Below, in pieces: positions 47,041 through 55,944 of a stretch of DNA of 64,000 nucleotides. The position numbers and the translations under genes are program-made. How positions within the stretch are numbered: position 1 is the first letter of the stretch; each line of letters begins with the position of its first letter. Source of the stretch: Bacteroidota bacterium (lineage in GTDB: Bacteria; Bacteroidota; Ignavibacteria; Ignavibacteriales; Melioribacteraceae); the NCBI GenBank assembly GCA_018818165.1, contig JAHISP010000082.1, positions 1 through 64,000 on the forward strand, given 5' to 3'. The notes beneath the pieces were generated by a model. It ran no database searches. It was given only the letters and a program-made list of their open reading frames with translations, and was not told the DNA's origin.

Positions 47041-49488
47041 ATGAAAAATTTGAAAATACCATTATTTCTTATATTTAGTTTTCTTCAACTATCTAATTTA
47101 AATATCATAGGCAAAGAGAACTATAATTTTAACACTGCATGGAAGTTTTCCAAAGGTGAAATAGTTGGTGCTGAAAAGATAAATTATGATGATACTAAAT
47201 GGGAGAATGTAAACATTCCACACGATTGGGCAATTGCTGGACCTTTTGACCCATTGGGAGAATCAGAAACTGCAAAATTACCTTGGCAAGGTGAAGGTTG
47301 GTATAGAAAGAATTTTAATATTGATAAAAATCTTGAAGGCAAAAAAATATATTTTATGTTTGATGGCATAATGGCTTTTCCTAAAATATATATAAATGGT
47401 AAGCTAGCAGGTGAGTGGGATTACGGTTATAATTCATTTTATATTGATGCAACAGATTATCTAAGTTATGGGAATGAAAATACTATTGCAATCCACGTTG
47501 ATACACGAGAGCACGAAAGCAGATGGTATCCAGGAGCTGGGATTTATAGAAAAATTCAAATGATTGTTGCAAACCCAATTCATATTGATGTTTGGGGTAC
47601 CTATGTTTCAACGCCAGCGGTTGATGATACATGGGCGGATGTAAAAATTCTTACGTCTGTTAGAAATGATGAGTTTAAAGAAAAACTTGTCACAATTGAA
47701 TCTACAGTTTTAAGTCCTTTGGGAAATGTGGTTGCAGTTGCAAAACATGAAGAGAAAATTCAATCAAATTCTAAATACGAATTTGAACAATGGGTGACTT
47801 TAACTTCACCACAACGTTGGGATGTTGATTCTCCTGTTCTTTATACTGTTAAAACAATCATTAAAAGTAATGGAATTGATTCGGATACAAATTATACAAA
47901 GTTTGGAATTAGAACTTTTGAGTTCACTGCAAATGATGGATTTCATTTAAATGGTAGAAGATTACAAATAAAAGGTGTTAATCTTCATCACGATCAAGGT
48001 CCACTAGGAGCAGCATTTTACAAAAGATCGATGCAAAGGCAACTGGAAATTATGAAAGAAATGGGCTGCAACGCAATTAGAACAAGTCATAATATGCCAG
48101 CGCCAGAATTACTTGAGCTCTGTGATGAAATGGGATTTTTAGTAATTGATGAAGCTTATGATAAATGGGATAGAAAAGGAGATTTCCTTCCTGGAAAGGA
48201 TTTCTTTGAATCAGCCGAGAGAAATATTACAAACTTCGTTAAACGTGATAGAAATCATCCTTCAATAATTCTTTGGAGTATTGGAAACGAAATGAGGGAC
48301 ATTCAAGCAAATGCAAATGGAAGTTATAATAAATTAGTAGAAATGATAAGCTATTTCAAAAAGTTTGATTCATCCAGACCGATAACAATGGTGAACGATA
48401 ATATGGAAAGTGTTAAGTATCGTCACTACGAATTAATAGATGTTCATTCGTGGAACTATGGTAGAAGATATCTTCCAGCACGAAATGCAGAGCCAACAAA
48501 AGCAGTTATAATCAGTGAATCGGCTTCAACAGTTAGTACTCGTGGATATTATTCCTTGCCTTTGCCAAAAGAGAAAACTGATTTTTCAATTGATGATCTT
48601 CAAGTAAGTTCATATGATATGAATGCTCCTGATTGGGCAGAGCCGGCTGAATTTGATTTTATGTGGCAGGAAGAAGATAAATACGTTGCGGGTGAATTTG
48701 TCTGGACTGGATTTGATTATCTTGGCGAACCTACTCCATACAATTATTCTTTTCGGCAAGAAGGGAAGATTACAAAAGGACAAACAGCAAAAAGCTCTTA
48801 TTTTGGAATAGTTGATTTAGCTGGTATTCCAAAAGACAGATATTATTTATACCAAAGTCACTGGGTTCCAGAAAAAACTACTATTCATATTCTTCCTCAT
48901 TGGAACTGGGAAGGTAAGGAAGGTGAAAATATTCCAGTATTTGTTTATACCAATGGTGATAAAGGGGAATTATTTTTAAACGGAAAATCTCTTGGAATAA
49001 AAGAGAAGCAACCTAAATCTAATAATCCTTTTGAGCGTTATAGATTGATGTGGGAGAATGTTAAATATCAACCTGGTGAATTAAAAGTTGTTGCTTATAA
49101 AGAAGGTAAAATTATTGGTGAAAAAGTTATTAAAACTTCAGGCAAGCCAGCTTCTATTAAACTTTCACCAGATAGACAAATACTGAATAGAAGTGGAGAA
49201 GATTTGTCATATATTCTAGTTGAAGCTTTTGATTCTGACGGCAACTTTTGTCCACTTGCTCAGAATTTGCTAAAATTCAAAATAGAAGGACCAGCGGAAA
49301 TTATTGGTGTTGGAAACGGAAATCCACAATCCCTTGAACCATTTAATTCCAATGAAAGAAAGTTATTCTATGGAAAAGCTATGGTTGTAATTAGGGTTTT
49401 AAAAAATGGAGAAGGAGAAATAAAAGTTGAAGCAGAAAGTGAAGGTATTAAAGGTGATTCAGTTATATGTAAGAGCATAGAATTTTGA
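47041..49488 (+). CDS. GH2 beta-galactosidase, exported
   Basis: From ATG 47041 the protein has 815 residues; an in-frame TTG at 47029 is rejected because the ATG gives a clean signal (MKNLKIPLFLIFSFLQLSN). Domains in order: GH2 sugar-binding (NIPHDWAIAGPF, LPWQGEGWYRKNF), Ig-like, and the catalytic barrel with NGRRLQIKGVNLHHDQGPLG, CNAIRTSHNMPAPELL and acid/base in LWSIGNEMRD (near 420). The nucleophile is probably the Glu of IISESAS, followed by the FVWTGFDYLGEPTPY pocket. DUF4982-like and Ig-like C-terminal domains follow. It should release galactose from galacto-oligosaccharides in the periplasm. Confidence 0.94.
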   Translation: MKNLKIPLFLIFSFLQLSNLNIIGKENYNFNTAWKFSKGEIVGAEKINYDDTKWENVNIPHDWAIAGPFDPLGESETAKLPWQGEGWYRKNFNIDKNLEGKKIYFMFDGIMAFPKIYINGKLAGEWDYGYNSFYIDATDYLSYGNENTIAIHVDTREHESRWYPGAGIYRKIQMIVANPIHIDVWGTYVSTPAVDDTWADVKILTSVRNDEFKEKLVTIESTVLSPLGNVVAVAKHEEKIQSNSKYEFEQWVTLTSPQRWDVDSPVLYTVKTIIKSNGIDSDTNYTKFGIRTFEFTANDGFHLNGRRLQIKGVNLHHDQGPLGAAFYKRSMQRQLEIMKEMGCNAIRTSHNMPAPELLELCDEMGFLVIDEAYDKWDRKGDFLPGKDFFESAERNITNFVKRDRNHPSIILWSIGNEMRDIQANANGSYNKLVEMISYFKKFDSSRPITMVNDNMESVKYRHYELIDVHSWNYGRRYLPARNAEPTKAVIISESASTVSTRGYYSLPLPKEKTDFSIDDLQVSSYDMNAPDWAEPAEFDFMWQEEDKYVAGEFVWTGFDYLGEPTPYNYSFRQEGKITKGQTAKSSYFGIVDLAGIPKDRYYLYQSHWVPEKTTIHILPHWNWEGKEGENIPVFVYTNGDKGELFLNGKSLGIKEKQPKSNNPFERYRLMWENVKYQPGELKVVAYKEGKIIGEKVIKTSGKPASIKLSPDRQILNRSGEDLSYILVEAFDSDGNFCPLAQNLLKFKIEGPAEIIGVGNGNPQSLEPFNSNERKLFYGKAMVVIRVLKNGEGEIKVEAESEGIKGDSVICKSIEF

Positions 49489-49508
49489 TAAAAATTACAA
49501 CACAATAG

Positions 49509-49844
49509 AAAAGGACAAAGTTATTAACTGACGAAATAGTTGAAGTTGATAATCAATCTATTCCAAACGGAAATAGAAACTTATACAATAAGTTTAATAA
49601 ACTTATTCAAATTAGTAAAAGAGAATTTGTTACTTGCTTCAAACTCAACTACAATAAAGACATTTATTATGCAGAATTATTTAATAAAGAACAGAAAGTG
49701 AAAATTATGTTATGGCAAGAAGTTGGCAAAGGAAAATACAATTATCTGCAGTTTTATACTCCACCAAAAAGAAATTCAGTTGCAGTTGAACCAAAGACAA
49801 GAAATGTAAACAGTTTAATAATTTGTATAACTAAATATTTTTAA
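49509..49844 (+). pseudogene. galM: Decayed aldose 1-epimerase (galM) C-terminal fragment
   Basis: A 111-codon open stretch without a proper start reads like the end of a mutarotase: IPNGNRNLYNKFNKLI, then YYAELFNKEQKVKIMLW, LQFYTPPKRNSVAVEP and TRNVNS. The segment around YTPP and VAVEP matches the conserved C-terminus of the GalM family (YTP...EP-T...N-F-N). The N-terminal two thirds with the catalytic histidine are gone. After NVNS the frame turns to LIICITKYF, whereas inserting one T in the AGTTTAATAATTTG stretch near 49812-49820 would give NSFNNLYN, the expected continuation, so a 1-base deletion is likely. A fully in-place galM would fit the locus. Confidence 0.7.
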
Positions 49845-50163
49845 GTCCAATGGAATATTTAATGCTTGCAACGGAATCAAAATAGTATAAAAAATTTAGT
49901 TAATTAATAATTCCAACAAAGAATTCATCCAATTCAAAATGTTTAAATATCTCAAATAAGATTCTCGTATTAATAATATTTATTTATTGAAAAAAGAGTG
50001 AAATAATTGTCATGTATGGAAATAGAATTTAATCACATTTTGCCGCATCTTAAATAAAATTATATGAATAATGAAAATAATTAAATTTATTACTTGCATA
50101 TAATAAGTTATATCAAAATATTCAGAGGTTAATTTCTTTTTATAGTATAAATAGCGAGGTGTT
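49845..50163. other. Gene-free AT-rich spacer before the OPT transporter
   Basis: No gene or RNA is recognised. The stretch marks the boundary between the galactan locus and the next unit, and must hold the promoter for the transporter gene at 50164; GCGAGGTG (50154-50161) is its probable ribosome site. No clear hairpin was found here. Confidence 0.4.
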
Positions 50164-52116
50164 ATGAGTGAAGACAAAAAAACAAGCTTCAAACCTTATA
50201 TATCTGCAAATGATTATATCCCGGAATTTACGCCAAAAGCAATAATTCTTGGTGCGTTATTTGGAATTATATTTGGAGCAGCTACCGTCTATCTTGGACT
50301 TAAAGTTGGACTTACAGTTAGTGCTTCAATTCCAATTGCTGTATTATCAATTTCGGTTATTAAAAAATTTGGTAAGGGAACCATCCTTGAAAATAATATG
50401 GTTCAAACAATTGGTTCTGCTGGCGAATCGGTTGCTGCTGGTGTAGTTTTTACAATTCCCGCACTTCTGTTTTTACCAGGAGGAGCAGAGTATTTTCAAT
50501 ATTTTCAAATTTTTGTTTTAGCTCTTGCTGGTGGAATTTTAGGCGTTCTTTTCATGATTCCTTTACGTCGTTCAATTATTGTTAAAGAACATGGCAAACT
50601 TCCTTTCCCCGAAGGAACAGCTTGTGCTGACGTGCTTATTGCTGGAGAAAAAGGTGGTAAGCTTGCACAAAAAGTTTTTTATGGTCTTGGGATTGCATTT
50701 GCTTATAAAATTTTAATGTCACTTTTCGGTCTTTGGAAGGATGTACCTCGTTATATTTTTAGCCGAAATTCTGCACTTCCAAATGGAACTGTAACTGGAG
50801 AAATTACTCCAGAATTACTCGGTGTTGGTTATATAATTGGGCCTAAAATTGCTGGAATAATGGTTGCCGGTGGTGTCCTTTCTTGGCTTGTACTTATTCC
50901 ACTAATTACTTTACTTGGCGATCACATGACTACAGTTTTCGCTCCAGCAACAAAGTTAATTTCGGAAATGTCTGCTGCAGAAATATGGAGTAATTACATC
51001 CGTTATATCGGTGCTGGTGCTGTTACTTTTGGCGGAGTTGTAACATTGGTTCGTTCTTTCCCAACAATTATAAATGCATTCAAAGACTCCTTCAGGGATT
51101 TGCGCGACAATAAAGCAAATGCTCATATAGAAAAACTTAGAACTGAAAAAGATATTCCATTAGTTTACGTTTTAGTAGGCAGTGTATTACTTGTAATTTT
51201 GATGGTTGCAATTCCTTCAATACCAACTAACTTACTTTCATCAATTATGATTGTCGTTTTTGGATTTTTCTTCGTAACTGTTTCTTCAAGAATTGTTGGA
51301 TTAATTGGTTCATCATCAAATCCAATTTCTGGAATGACAATTGCAACTCTTATGGCAACAGCGCTTATTTTTGTTGCAGTTGGTTGGACTGGCGAAGTTT
51401 ATCAACCTATAGTTCTTGTTGTTGGCTCTATTGTTTGCATTGCTTCCGCAAACGCTGGCGCAACTTCACAGGATTTAAAAACTGGTTACATTGTTGGAGC
51501 AACTCCAATTAAACAACAGATTGGTTTACTAATAGGTGTTTTTGCTTCTGTACTTGTAATCGGGTTTACAATAATTTTATTAAATGATATTCTTGTAATT
51601 GGCTCCGATCAACTTCCAGCACCACAAGCAACTTTAATGGCCACTGTAATTAAAGGTTTGTTAAGTCAAAATCTTCCTTGGGGTTTGGTGCTTGTCGGGA
51701 TGGGAATAGCCGCAGTTATGGAGTTAAGCGGTGTTCGCTCGCTTCCGTTTGCAGTTGGCGCTTATTTACCGCTTTCTGTAAGTAGTCCAATTTTTCTTGG
51801 TGGATTGGTTAAAATGTTAGTTGATAAAATTAAAAAATCTGACGAAAGTGAATCTGACATTGGGCCTGGTGCGTTATTGAGTTCTGGACTAATTGCAGGT
51901 GGTGCGCTAACTGGTATTGTTATTGCATCGTTAAAAGGTTGGATTTGGGAAACTAACGCGAGTGGAGTTGAAATTTCTGTTGCTGATAAATTAAACACCG
52001 GAATTGGCGAAAGTCTTGGACTTACTGGCGATTTTATTTCCTTAGTTCTTTTTCTAGGATTGGCAATAGTATTATTTTCATTTGCTCTATCAAAAAATGA
52101 AGAAGAAAAAATATAA
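50164..52116 (+). CDS. OPT-family oligopeptide transporter
   Basis: This 650-residue inner-membrane protein has about 15-16 hydrophobic segments. The N-terminus FTPKAIILGALFGIIFGAAT followed by YLGLKVGLTVSASIPIAVLS, and ENNMVQTIGSAGESVAAGVVF, are the signature of the bacterial OPT family (oligopeptide or metal-chelate uptake, H+ driven). Further marks are LPFPEGTACADVLIAG and SNPISGMTIATLM. An MFS gene follows 15 bases later and an M29-like aminopeptidase lies nearby, which supports peptides as substrate. Confidence 0.94.
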   Translation: MSEDKKTSFKPYISANDYIPEFTPKAIILGALFGIIFGAATVYLGLKVGLTVSASIPIAVLSISVIKKFGKGTILENNMVQTIGSAGESVAAGVVFTIPALLFLPGGAEYFQYFQIFVLALAGGILGVLFMIPLRRSIIVKEHGKLPFPEGTACADVLIAGEKGGKLAQKVFYGLGIAFAYKILMSLFGLWKDVPRYIFSRNSALPNGTVTGEITPELLGVGYIIGPKIAGIMVAGGVLSWLVLIPLITLLGDHMTTVFAPATKLISEMSAAEIWSNYIRYIGAGAVTFGGVVTLVRSFPTIINAFKDSFRDLRDNKANAHIEKLRTEKDIPLVYVLVGSVLLVILMVAIPSIPTNLLSSIMIVVFGFFFVTVSSRIVGLIGSSSNPISGMTIATLMATALIFVAVGWTGEVYQPIVLVVGSIVCIASANAGATSQDLKTGYIVGATPIKQQIGLLIGVFASVLVIGFTIILLNDILVIGSDQLPAPQATLMATVIKGLLSQNLPWGLVLVGMGIAAVMELSGVRSLPFAVGAYLPLSVSSPIFLGGLVKMLVDKIKKSDESESDIGPGALLSSGLIAGGALTGIVIASLKGWIWETNASGVEISVADKLNTGIGESLGLTGDFISLVLFLGLAIVLFSFALSKNEEEKI

Positions 52117-52131
52117 AATATTGAGAAAAAT

Positions 52132-53403
52132 ATGATTAAAGATGCAGTTAAAAAAGTACCATCTCCATTTTATAGATGGTCAGTATTAATTTTAGTAAGC
52201 CTTGCAATGTTTGGCAATTACTATATTTATGATAGCATTGCTCCAATAGCAGATATGTTAAAAACTACATTAGGTTTTTCAGATGTGGATATTGGTTCAT
52301 TATACTCCATCTATAGTTTTGCCGCTGTTTTTATTTTACTTATTAGTGGTCCTATAATTGATAGAATTGGAGTTAAAGCTTCAATTATGATTTTTGGAAC
52401 CCTTACTTCTATTGCGGCACTTGTAACAGCACTTAGTTCAGAATACTATGTAATGCTGGCCGGAAGATTACTATTAGGATTTGGTGCAGAGCCACTTATT
52501 GTTGCTATAACCACTGCTTTGGCAAAATGGTTTAAAGGAAAAGAGCTTGGTTTTGCTTTTGGAATAAATTTGACAATTGCACGATTAGGTTCGTTTGCTG
52601 CCGATTGGTCACCAACATGGGGAAAGAGTTTTTATGATAATTGGAGCGACCCACTTTATGTTGCTTTTATTATTGGCTTAACTTGTATAGCTGGTGGATT
52701 GATTTATTGGTTTATGGAAAGTTACGCAGAAAGAAAATATGAACTTGGTGAAGCTAGTGAAACCGATAAATTCGTTTTTTCTGACTTGTTTAACTTTGAA
52801 AAATCATTTTGGTACATTGTAATACTTTGTGTAACATTCTACTCAGCTATTTTTCCATTTAGAACTTTTGCAATTAAATTTTACATGGAAGCACATGGCG
52901 CAAGCAGAGAGTTAGCTGGACAGTTAAATAGTGCGCTAATTTTCGCCTCAATGATTGCTACGCCATTATTTGGACTTTTAGCTGATAAGATAGGCAAACG
53001 TGCTTCAATGATGATGTTTGGTTCAATTTTGATTCTCCCAGTTTATTTATTACTAGTTTATTCTGGAATTACACTTTACGTTCCAATTATTTTAATGGGT
53101 GTAGCATTTTCTCTTATTCCTGCAATTATGTGGCCTTCAGTTGCATATTTAGTTAAGCAAAACAGATTAGGCACAGCATATTCAATTATGTCTTTAATTC
53201 AGCAAATTGGAGTATTTGCGTTCAATTATTTGCTCGGCTGGTCAAACGATATTTCTGGAGCATCTGCCGAGAATCCTGGTGGTTATGCAATGGGAATGTG
53301 GATTCTTTCTATTTTAGGAATTATTGGATTTGTTTTTGCATATTTATTGCGACGTGAAGAAAAAGGTCCTAATGGACATGGTTTAGAAATAGGTATGAAA
53401 TAG
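52132..53403 (+). CDS. MFS transporter, MFSD1-like
   Basis: This 423-residue protein has 12 predicted helices. The N-terminus RWSVLILVSLAMFGNYYIYD, SIYSFAAVFILLISGPIIDRIG and the second-half motif GLLADKIGKRASMMMFGS show an MFS carrier; the YYIYD and SIYS features resemble the MFSD1 group, whose animal member exports dipeptides from lysosomes. Here it is transcribed with the OPT gene, so di- or tripeptide movement is a reasonable guess. A perfect palindromic terminator lies 22 bases after the stop. Confidence 0.88.
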   Translation: MIKDAVKKVPSPFYRWSVLILVSLAMFGNYYIYDSIAPIADMLKTTLGFSDVDIGSLYSIYSFAAVFILLISGPIIDRIGVKASIMIFGTLTSIAALVTALSSEYYVMLAGRLLLGFGAEPLIVAITTALAKWFKGKELGFAFGINLTIARLGSFAADWSPTWGKSFYDNWSDPLYVAFIIGLTCIAGGLIYWFMESYAERKYELGEASETDKFVFSDLFNFEKSFWYIVILCVTFYSAIFPFRTFAIKFYMEAHGASRELAGQLNSALIFASMIATPLFGLLADKIGKRASMMMFGSILILPVYLLLVYSGITLYVPIILMGVAFSLIPAIMWPSVAYLVKQNRLGTAYSIMSLIQQIGVFAFNYLLGWSNDISGASAENPGGYAMGMWILSILGIIGFVFAYLLRREEKGPNGHGLEIGMK

Positions 53404-53424
53404 TTATTTAGACCTAAATAAATC

Positions 53425-53458
53425 TCCGAGGTTTTTAAAAACCTCGGAAGTTTATTAT
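53425..53458 (+). terminator. Perfect 24-base palindromic terminator
   Basis: TCCGAGGTTTTT (53425-53436) and AAAAACCTCGGA (53437-53448) are perfect inverted halves, followed by AGTTTATTA. It ends the OPT-MFS unit and, being symmetric with A and T tracts, could work from either side. Confidence 0.85.
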
Positions 53459-53489
53459 AATAGTATTACATTACAAATAAAAAGAAAAA

Positions 53490-53834
53490 ATGACAGATGA
53501 AAAATACTTGGAACTTGTTCCAAAAAGAATTTGTGAAAGTGAAATAAATGATAGCTTAGTCACTATCCTTTATATTAAGAAACCTACATTTATTGAAAAA
53601 ATGTTTTTTAGAAAGTTAATAAATAAACCTCATAAAATTGATTTAGATGAAATTGGTTCTTTTATTTGGGAAGAAATTAACGCATCTATTAGTGTAAAAG
53701 AAATCATTAAATTGGCTAAAGAAAAATTTGATGAAAAAATTGAACCTGCAGAAAATAGAGTTGTTCAATTTATCAGACAAATGCATTCTACAAAATTAAT
53801 TATGCTTTTTGAAAAACAAGTAAGTGACAAATGA
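53490..53834 (+). CDS. Orphan PqqD-like peptide-chaperone protein
   Basis: This 114-residue protein fits the PqqD family: IDLDEIGSFIWEEINASISVKEI followed by KFDEKIEPAENRVVQFIRQM and a short C-terminal strand (LIMLF). PqqD domains bind the leader of ribosomally made peptides and present it to a radical-SAM or other modifying enzyme. No radical-SAM protein, peptidase or obvious precursor peptide is in the window; the next gene encodes a small exported barrel-like protein. The N-terminal ~45 residues (PKRICESEINDSLVTILYIKK) include the wing-type part of the fold, with a 15-residue basic insertion (MFFRKLINKPHK). Confidence 0.8.
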   Translation: MTDEKYLELVPKRICESEINDSLVTILYIKKPTFIEKMFFRKLINKPHKIDLDEIGSFIWEEINASISVKEIIKLAKEKFDEKIEPAENRVVQFIRQMHSTKLIMLFEKQVSDK

Positions 53835-53851
53835 ATTGACTATATTATAAA

Positions 53852-54646
53852 ATGAAAAACCAAAAATTGAATATGAAGAATGCCGTTATTAAATATTTTG
53901 TTATCACAATTGTAGTTTTAACTTTTTCAAAAACTAATGCTCAATCTTGTGGATTTGGCTGTTTGGGCTTGTCGGGAATATTTGGCGGTTATTCTGTTCA
54001 AAAATATGAAGCAGATGGATTAAATACTCACTTGAATATTCTTGTAAATCCACCTTGGTCATCATTTGTTCATAATGATTCATATAATTTCAACGAAGGA
54101 AAAGGCTTTAAAGTAGGAATCAATCTTGTTCGTGCTCAATATTCAAAATTCTTTTTTACTTTTAAAGGGTACTATCAGTTCCTTTCAGAAGAGCAATCAA
54201 TCAAAATACCAAATGGACCTGATTATTATACATTTTATGATGCAAAATTTGAAATGAATAATTGGGGAATTGGATTAGATTTAGGAATTCCACTACTTAG
54301 TTTCGTTGATTGGAAAATTATAGATGGCGAGCTAAAATTCTTTTCGCCTAAACTCACTTATAAAAATTATAGTAATAATCCATTAGCCAACTATATTTCT
54401 TTAGAAAGTACTTATACTCCAGATAAAGTAAAAATGGGTTATTCTGTTGGCTCGGGATTAATTTTTAATATTATTCAAGATTATATTAGCATTGAAGCAA
54501 CTGGAATGTTTACATTTATTGAAATTGATAATTTGACTGACGATCAAGATCGCTCATCTGTTCCAAGTCAAGATTTGAACACAAAATTAATTTTAAATGG
54601 AGGATTTCAAGGAGCTGTGCAATTAAATGTAGGAATTCCTTTCTAG
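53852..54646 (+). CDS. Exported beta-barrel-like protein of unknown function
   Basis: This 264-residue protein has a signal peptide ending TNAQS, a short cysteine-bearing stretch (SCGFGCLGLSGIFGG) right after it, then alternating hydrophobic/polar strands typical of a small outer-membrane barrel (GFKVGINLVRAQYSKFFFTF, WGIGLDLGIPLL, MGYSVGSGLIFNI) and a C-terminal aromatic (LNVGIPF). I recognise no family. It follows the PqqD-like gene by 17 bases and may be co-transcribed. A second ATG at 53873 would still leave a signal peptide. Confidence 0.7.
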   Translation: MKNQKLNMKNAVIKYFVITIVVLTFSKTNAQSCGFGCLGLSGIFGGYSVQKYEADGLNTHLNILVNPPWSSFVHNDSYNFNEGKGFKVGINLVRAQYSKFFFTFKGYYQFLSEEQSIKIPNGPDYYTFYDAKFEMNNWGIGLDLGIPLLSFVDWKIIDGELKFFSPKLTYKNYSNNPLANYISLESTYTPDKVKMGYSVGSGLIFNIIQDYISIEATGMFTFIEIDNLTDDQDRSSVPSQDLNTKLILNGGFQGAVQLNVGIPF

Positions 54647-54733
54647 AAAAATGAACTGTAAATATTGTTAATCATTTTATCCCAATATCTTATCTCAGAA
54701 ATTGTTAATAAATAAAACTAATTGGAGAAAATT

Positions 54734-55696
54734 ATGAAATTAACCAAATTAGACAAAGCATGCAGAATTGCAATAACCGATTGTATGGCAACTAAGAAAA
54801 AAGAAAAAGTTTTAGTTGTTACAGATGAATTAACAAATGAAATTGGTAAAGCATTATATTTAAACGCATTGGATTTAGGTCACGAATCACTTTTTGTTGA
54901 ATTAAAATCATGGGAAACTCACGGGCAAGAGCCACCTAAATATGTTTCAGAACTTATGAAGGAATTTGATGTTGTTCTTCTTCCAACTCGAAAATCTCTA
55001 ACTCACACCAATGCAAGACGTGCAGCGTCTGAGTTGGGAGTTAGAGTTGCTACTTTTCCTGGAATTACTACGGACGTAATGATTAGAGGTTTAAGTGCTG
55101 ATTATAATAAAATTGCTGCTCTAACTCTTAAAATGAAAAAAGTATTTGAAAAAACAAATGATGTTAGAATTACAGCTCCAAACGGTACTGATATTTCACT
55201 AAAAATTGGTGGAAGAACTGCAATTGCAAGCAAAGGTTTATTCCATAAAAAAGGAGAGGGTTGCAATCTTCCAACTGGCGAAACTTTTGCAGCACCAATA
55301 GAAGGAAGCACAAATGGAATATTTGTTGTTGACGGCTCCATGTCTGGAATTGGAATAATTGGTAAACAACCAATTAAAATTATAGTTGAAAATGGATTTG
55401 CAACAAAAATAACTGGTGGAGCAAAAGCCAAAAAGCTAATAAAAATGCTGGATGCTCATGGAAAAATGGCTAGGAACATTGCAGAAATTGGAATTGGAGC
55501 AAATGATAAAGCAAAGTTAAATGGCAATTTACTTGAGGATGAAAAAGTACTTGGAACTGTTCATTTAGCTTTGGGAAACAATATTACAATGGGTGGAAAT
55601 GTAGATGTTCCAATTCATTTAGATGGTGTTATTACAAAACCAACAGTTTTCTTTGATGGTAGAGTAGTTATGGAAAACGGACAATTATTAATATAA
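54734..55696 (+). CDS. M29-like aminopeptidase
   Basis: I start at ATG 54734 (320 residues, MKLTKLDKACRIAITDC); a TTG at 54722 overlaps the GGAG ribosome site and is rejected. The protein is a short thermophilic-type (M29-like) aminopeptidase: LVVTDELTNEIGKALYLNAL, LLPTRKSLTHTNARRAA, FPGITTDVMIRGL, GEGCNLPTGETFAAPIEGST (metal-site Glu residues) and LGTVHLALGNNITMGGNVDVPIHLDGV (metal-site His/Asp). It is cytoplasmic and would trim imported peptides, matching the OPT and MFS genes just upstream. Confidence 0.88.
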   Translation: MKLTKLDKACRIAITDCMATKKKEKVLVVTDELTNEIGKALYLNALDLGHESLFVELKSWETHGQEPPKYVSELMKEFDVVLLPTRKSLTHTNARRAASELGVRVATFPGITTDVMIRGLSADYNKIAALTLKMKKVFEKTNDVRITAPNGTDISLKIGGRTAIASKGLFHKKGEGCNLPTGETFAAPIEGSTNGIFVVDGSMSGIGIIGKQPIKIIVENGFATKITGGAKAKKLIKMLDAHGKMARNIAEIGIGANDKAKLNGNLLEDEKVLGTVHLALGNNITMGGNVDVPIHLDGVITKPTVFFDGRVVMENGQLLI

Positions 55697-55774
55697 GTTA
55701 AATTATACAATTGATATGATTTTACTCATTTTTTTATTTTATTAACCTCATTAAATAAAGTTTATATAATTAAC

Positions 55775-55800
55775 AGCCTAAAAGTCTTAGCTTTTAGGCT
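55775..55800 (+). terminator. Hairpin after the aminopeptidase gene
   Basis: AGCCTAAAAG (55775-55784) pairs with CTTTTAGGCT (55791-55800) around loop TCTTAG. It is followed by A-rich rather than T-rich sequence, so it may be a weak terminator or mRNA 3'-end stabiliser. It is in the 248-base gap before the helicase gene. Confidence 0.55.
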
Positions 55801-55944
55801 AAAAACCAAATAAAAAGTAATAAAAAGCCTCCCATTATTTTGATTCCGTCAATGATTTACGTAATTTTGCAGATTAAAAATTTAAATAATTACTATAGCA
55901 AAAAGCTAGCTTATTAAATCAATCTCACAAAAAAAAAGAAGTTT

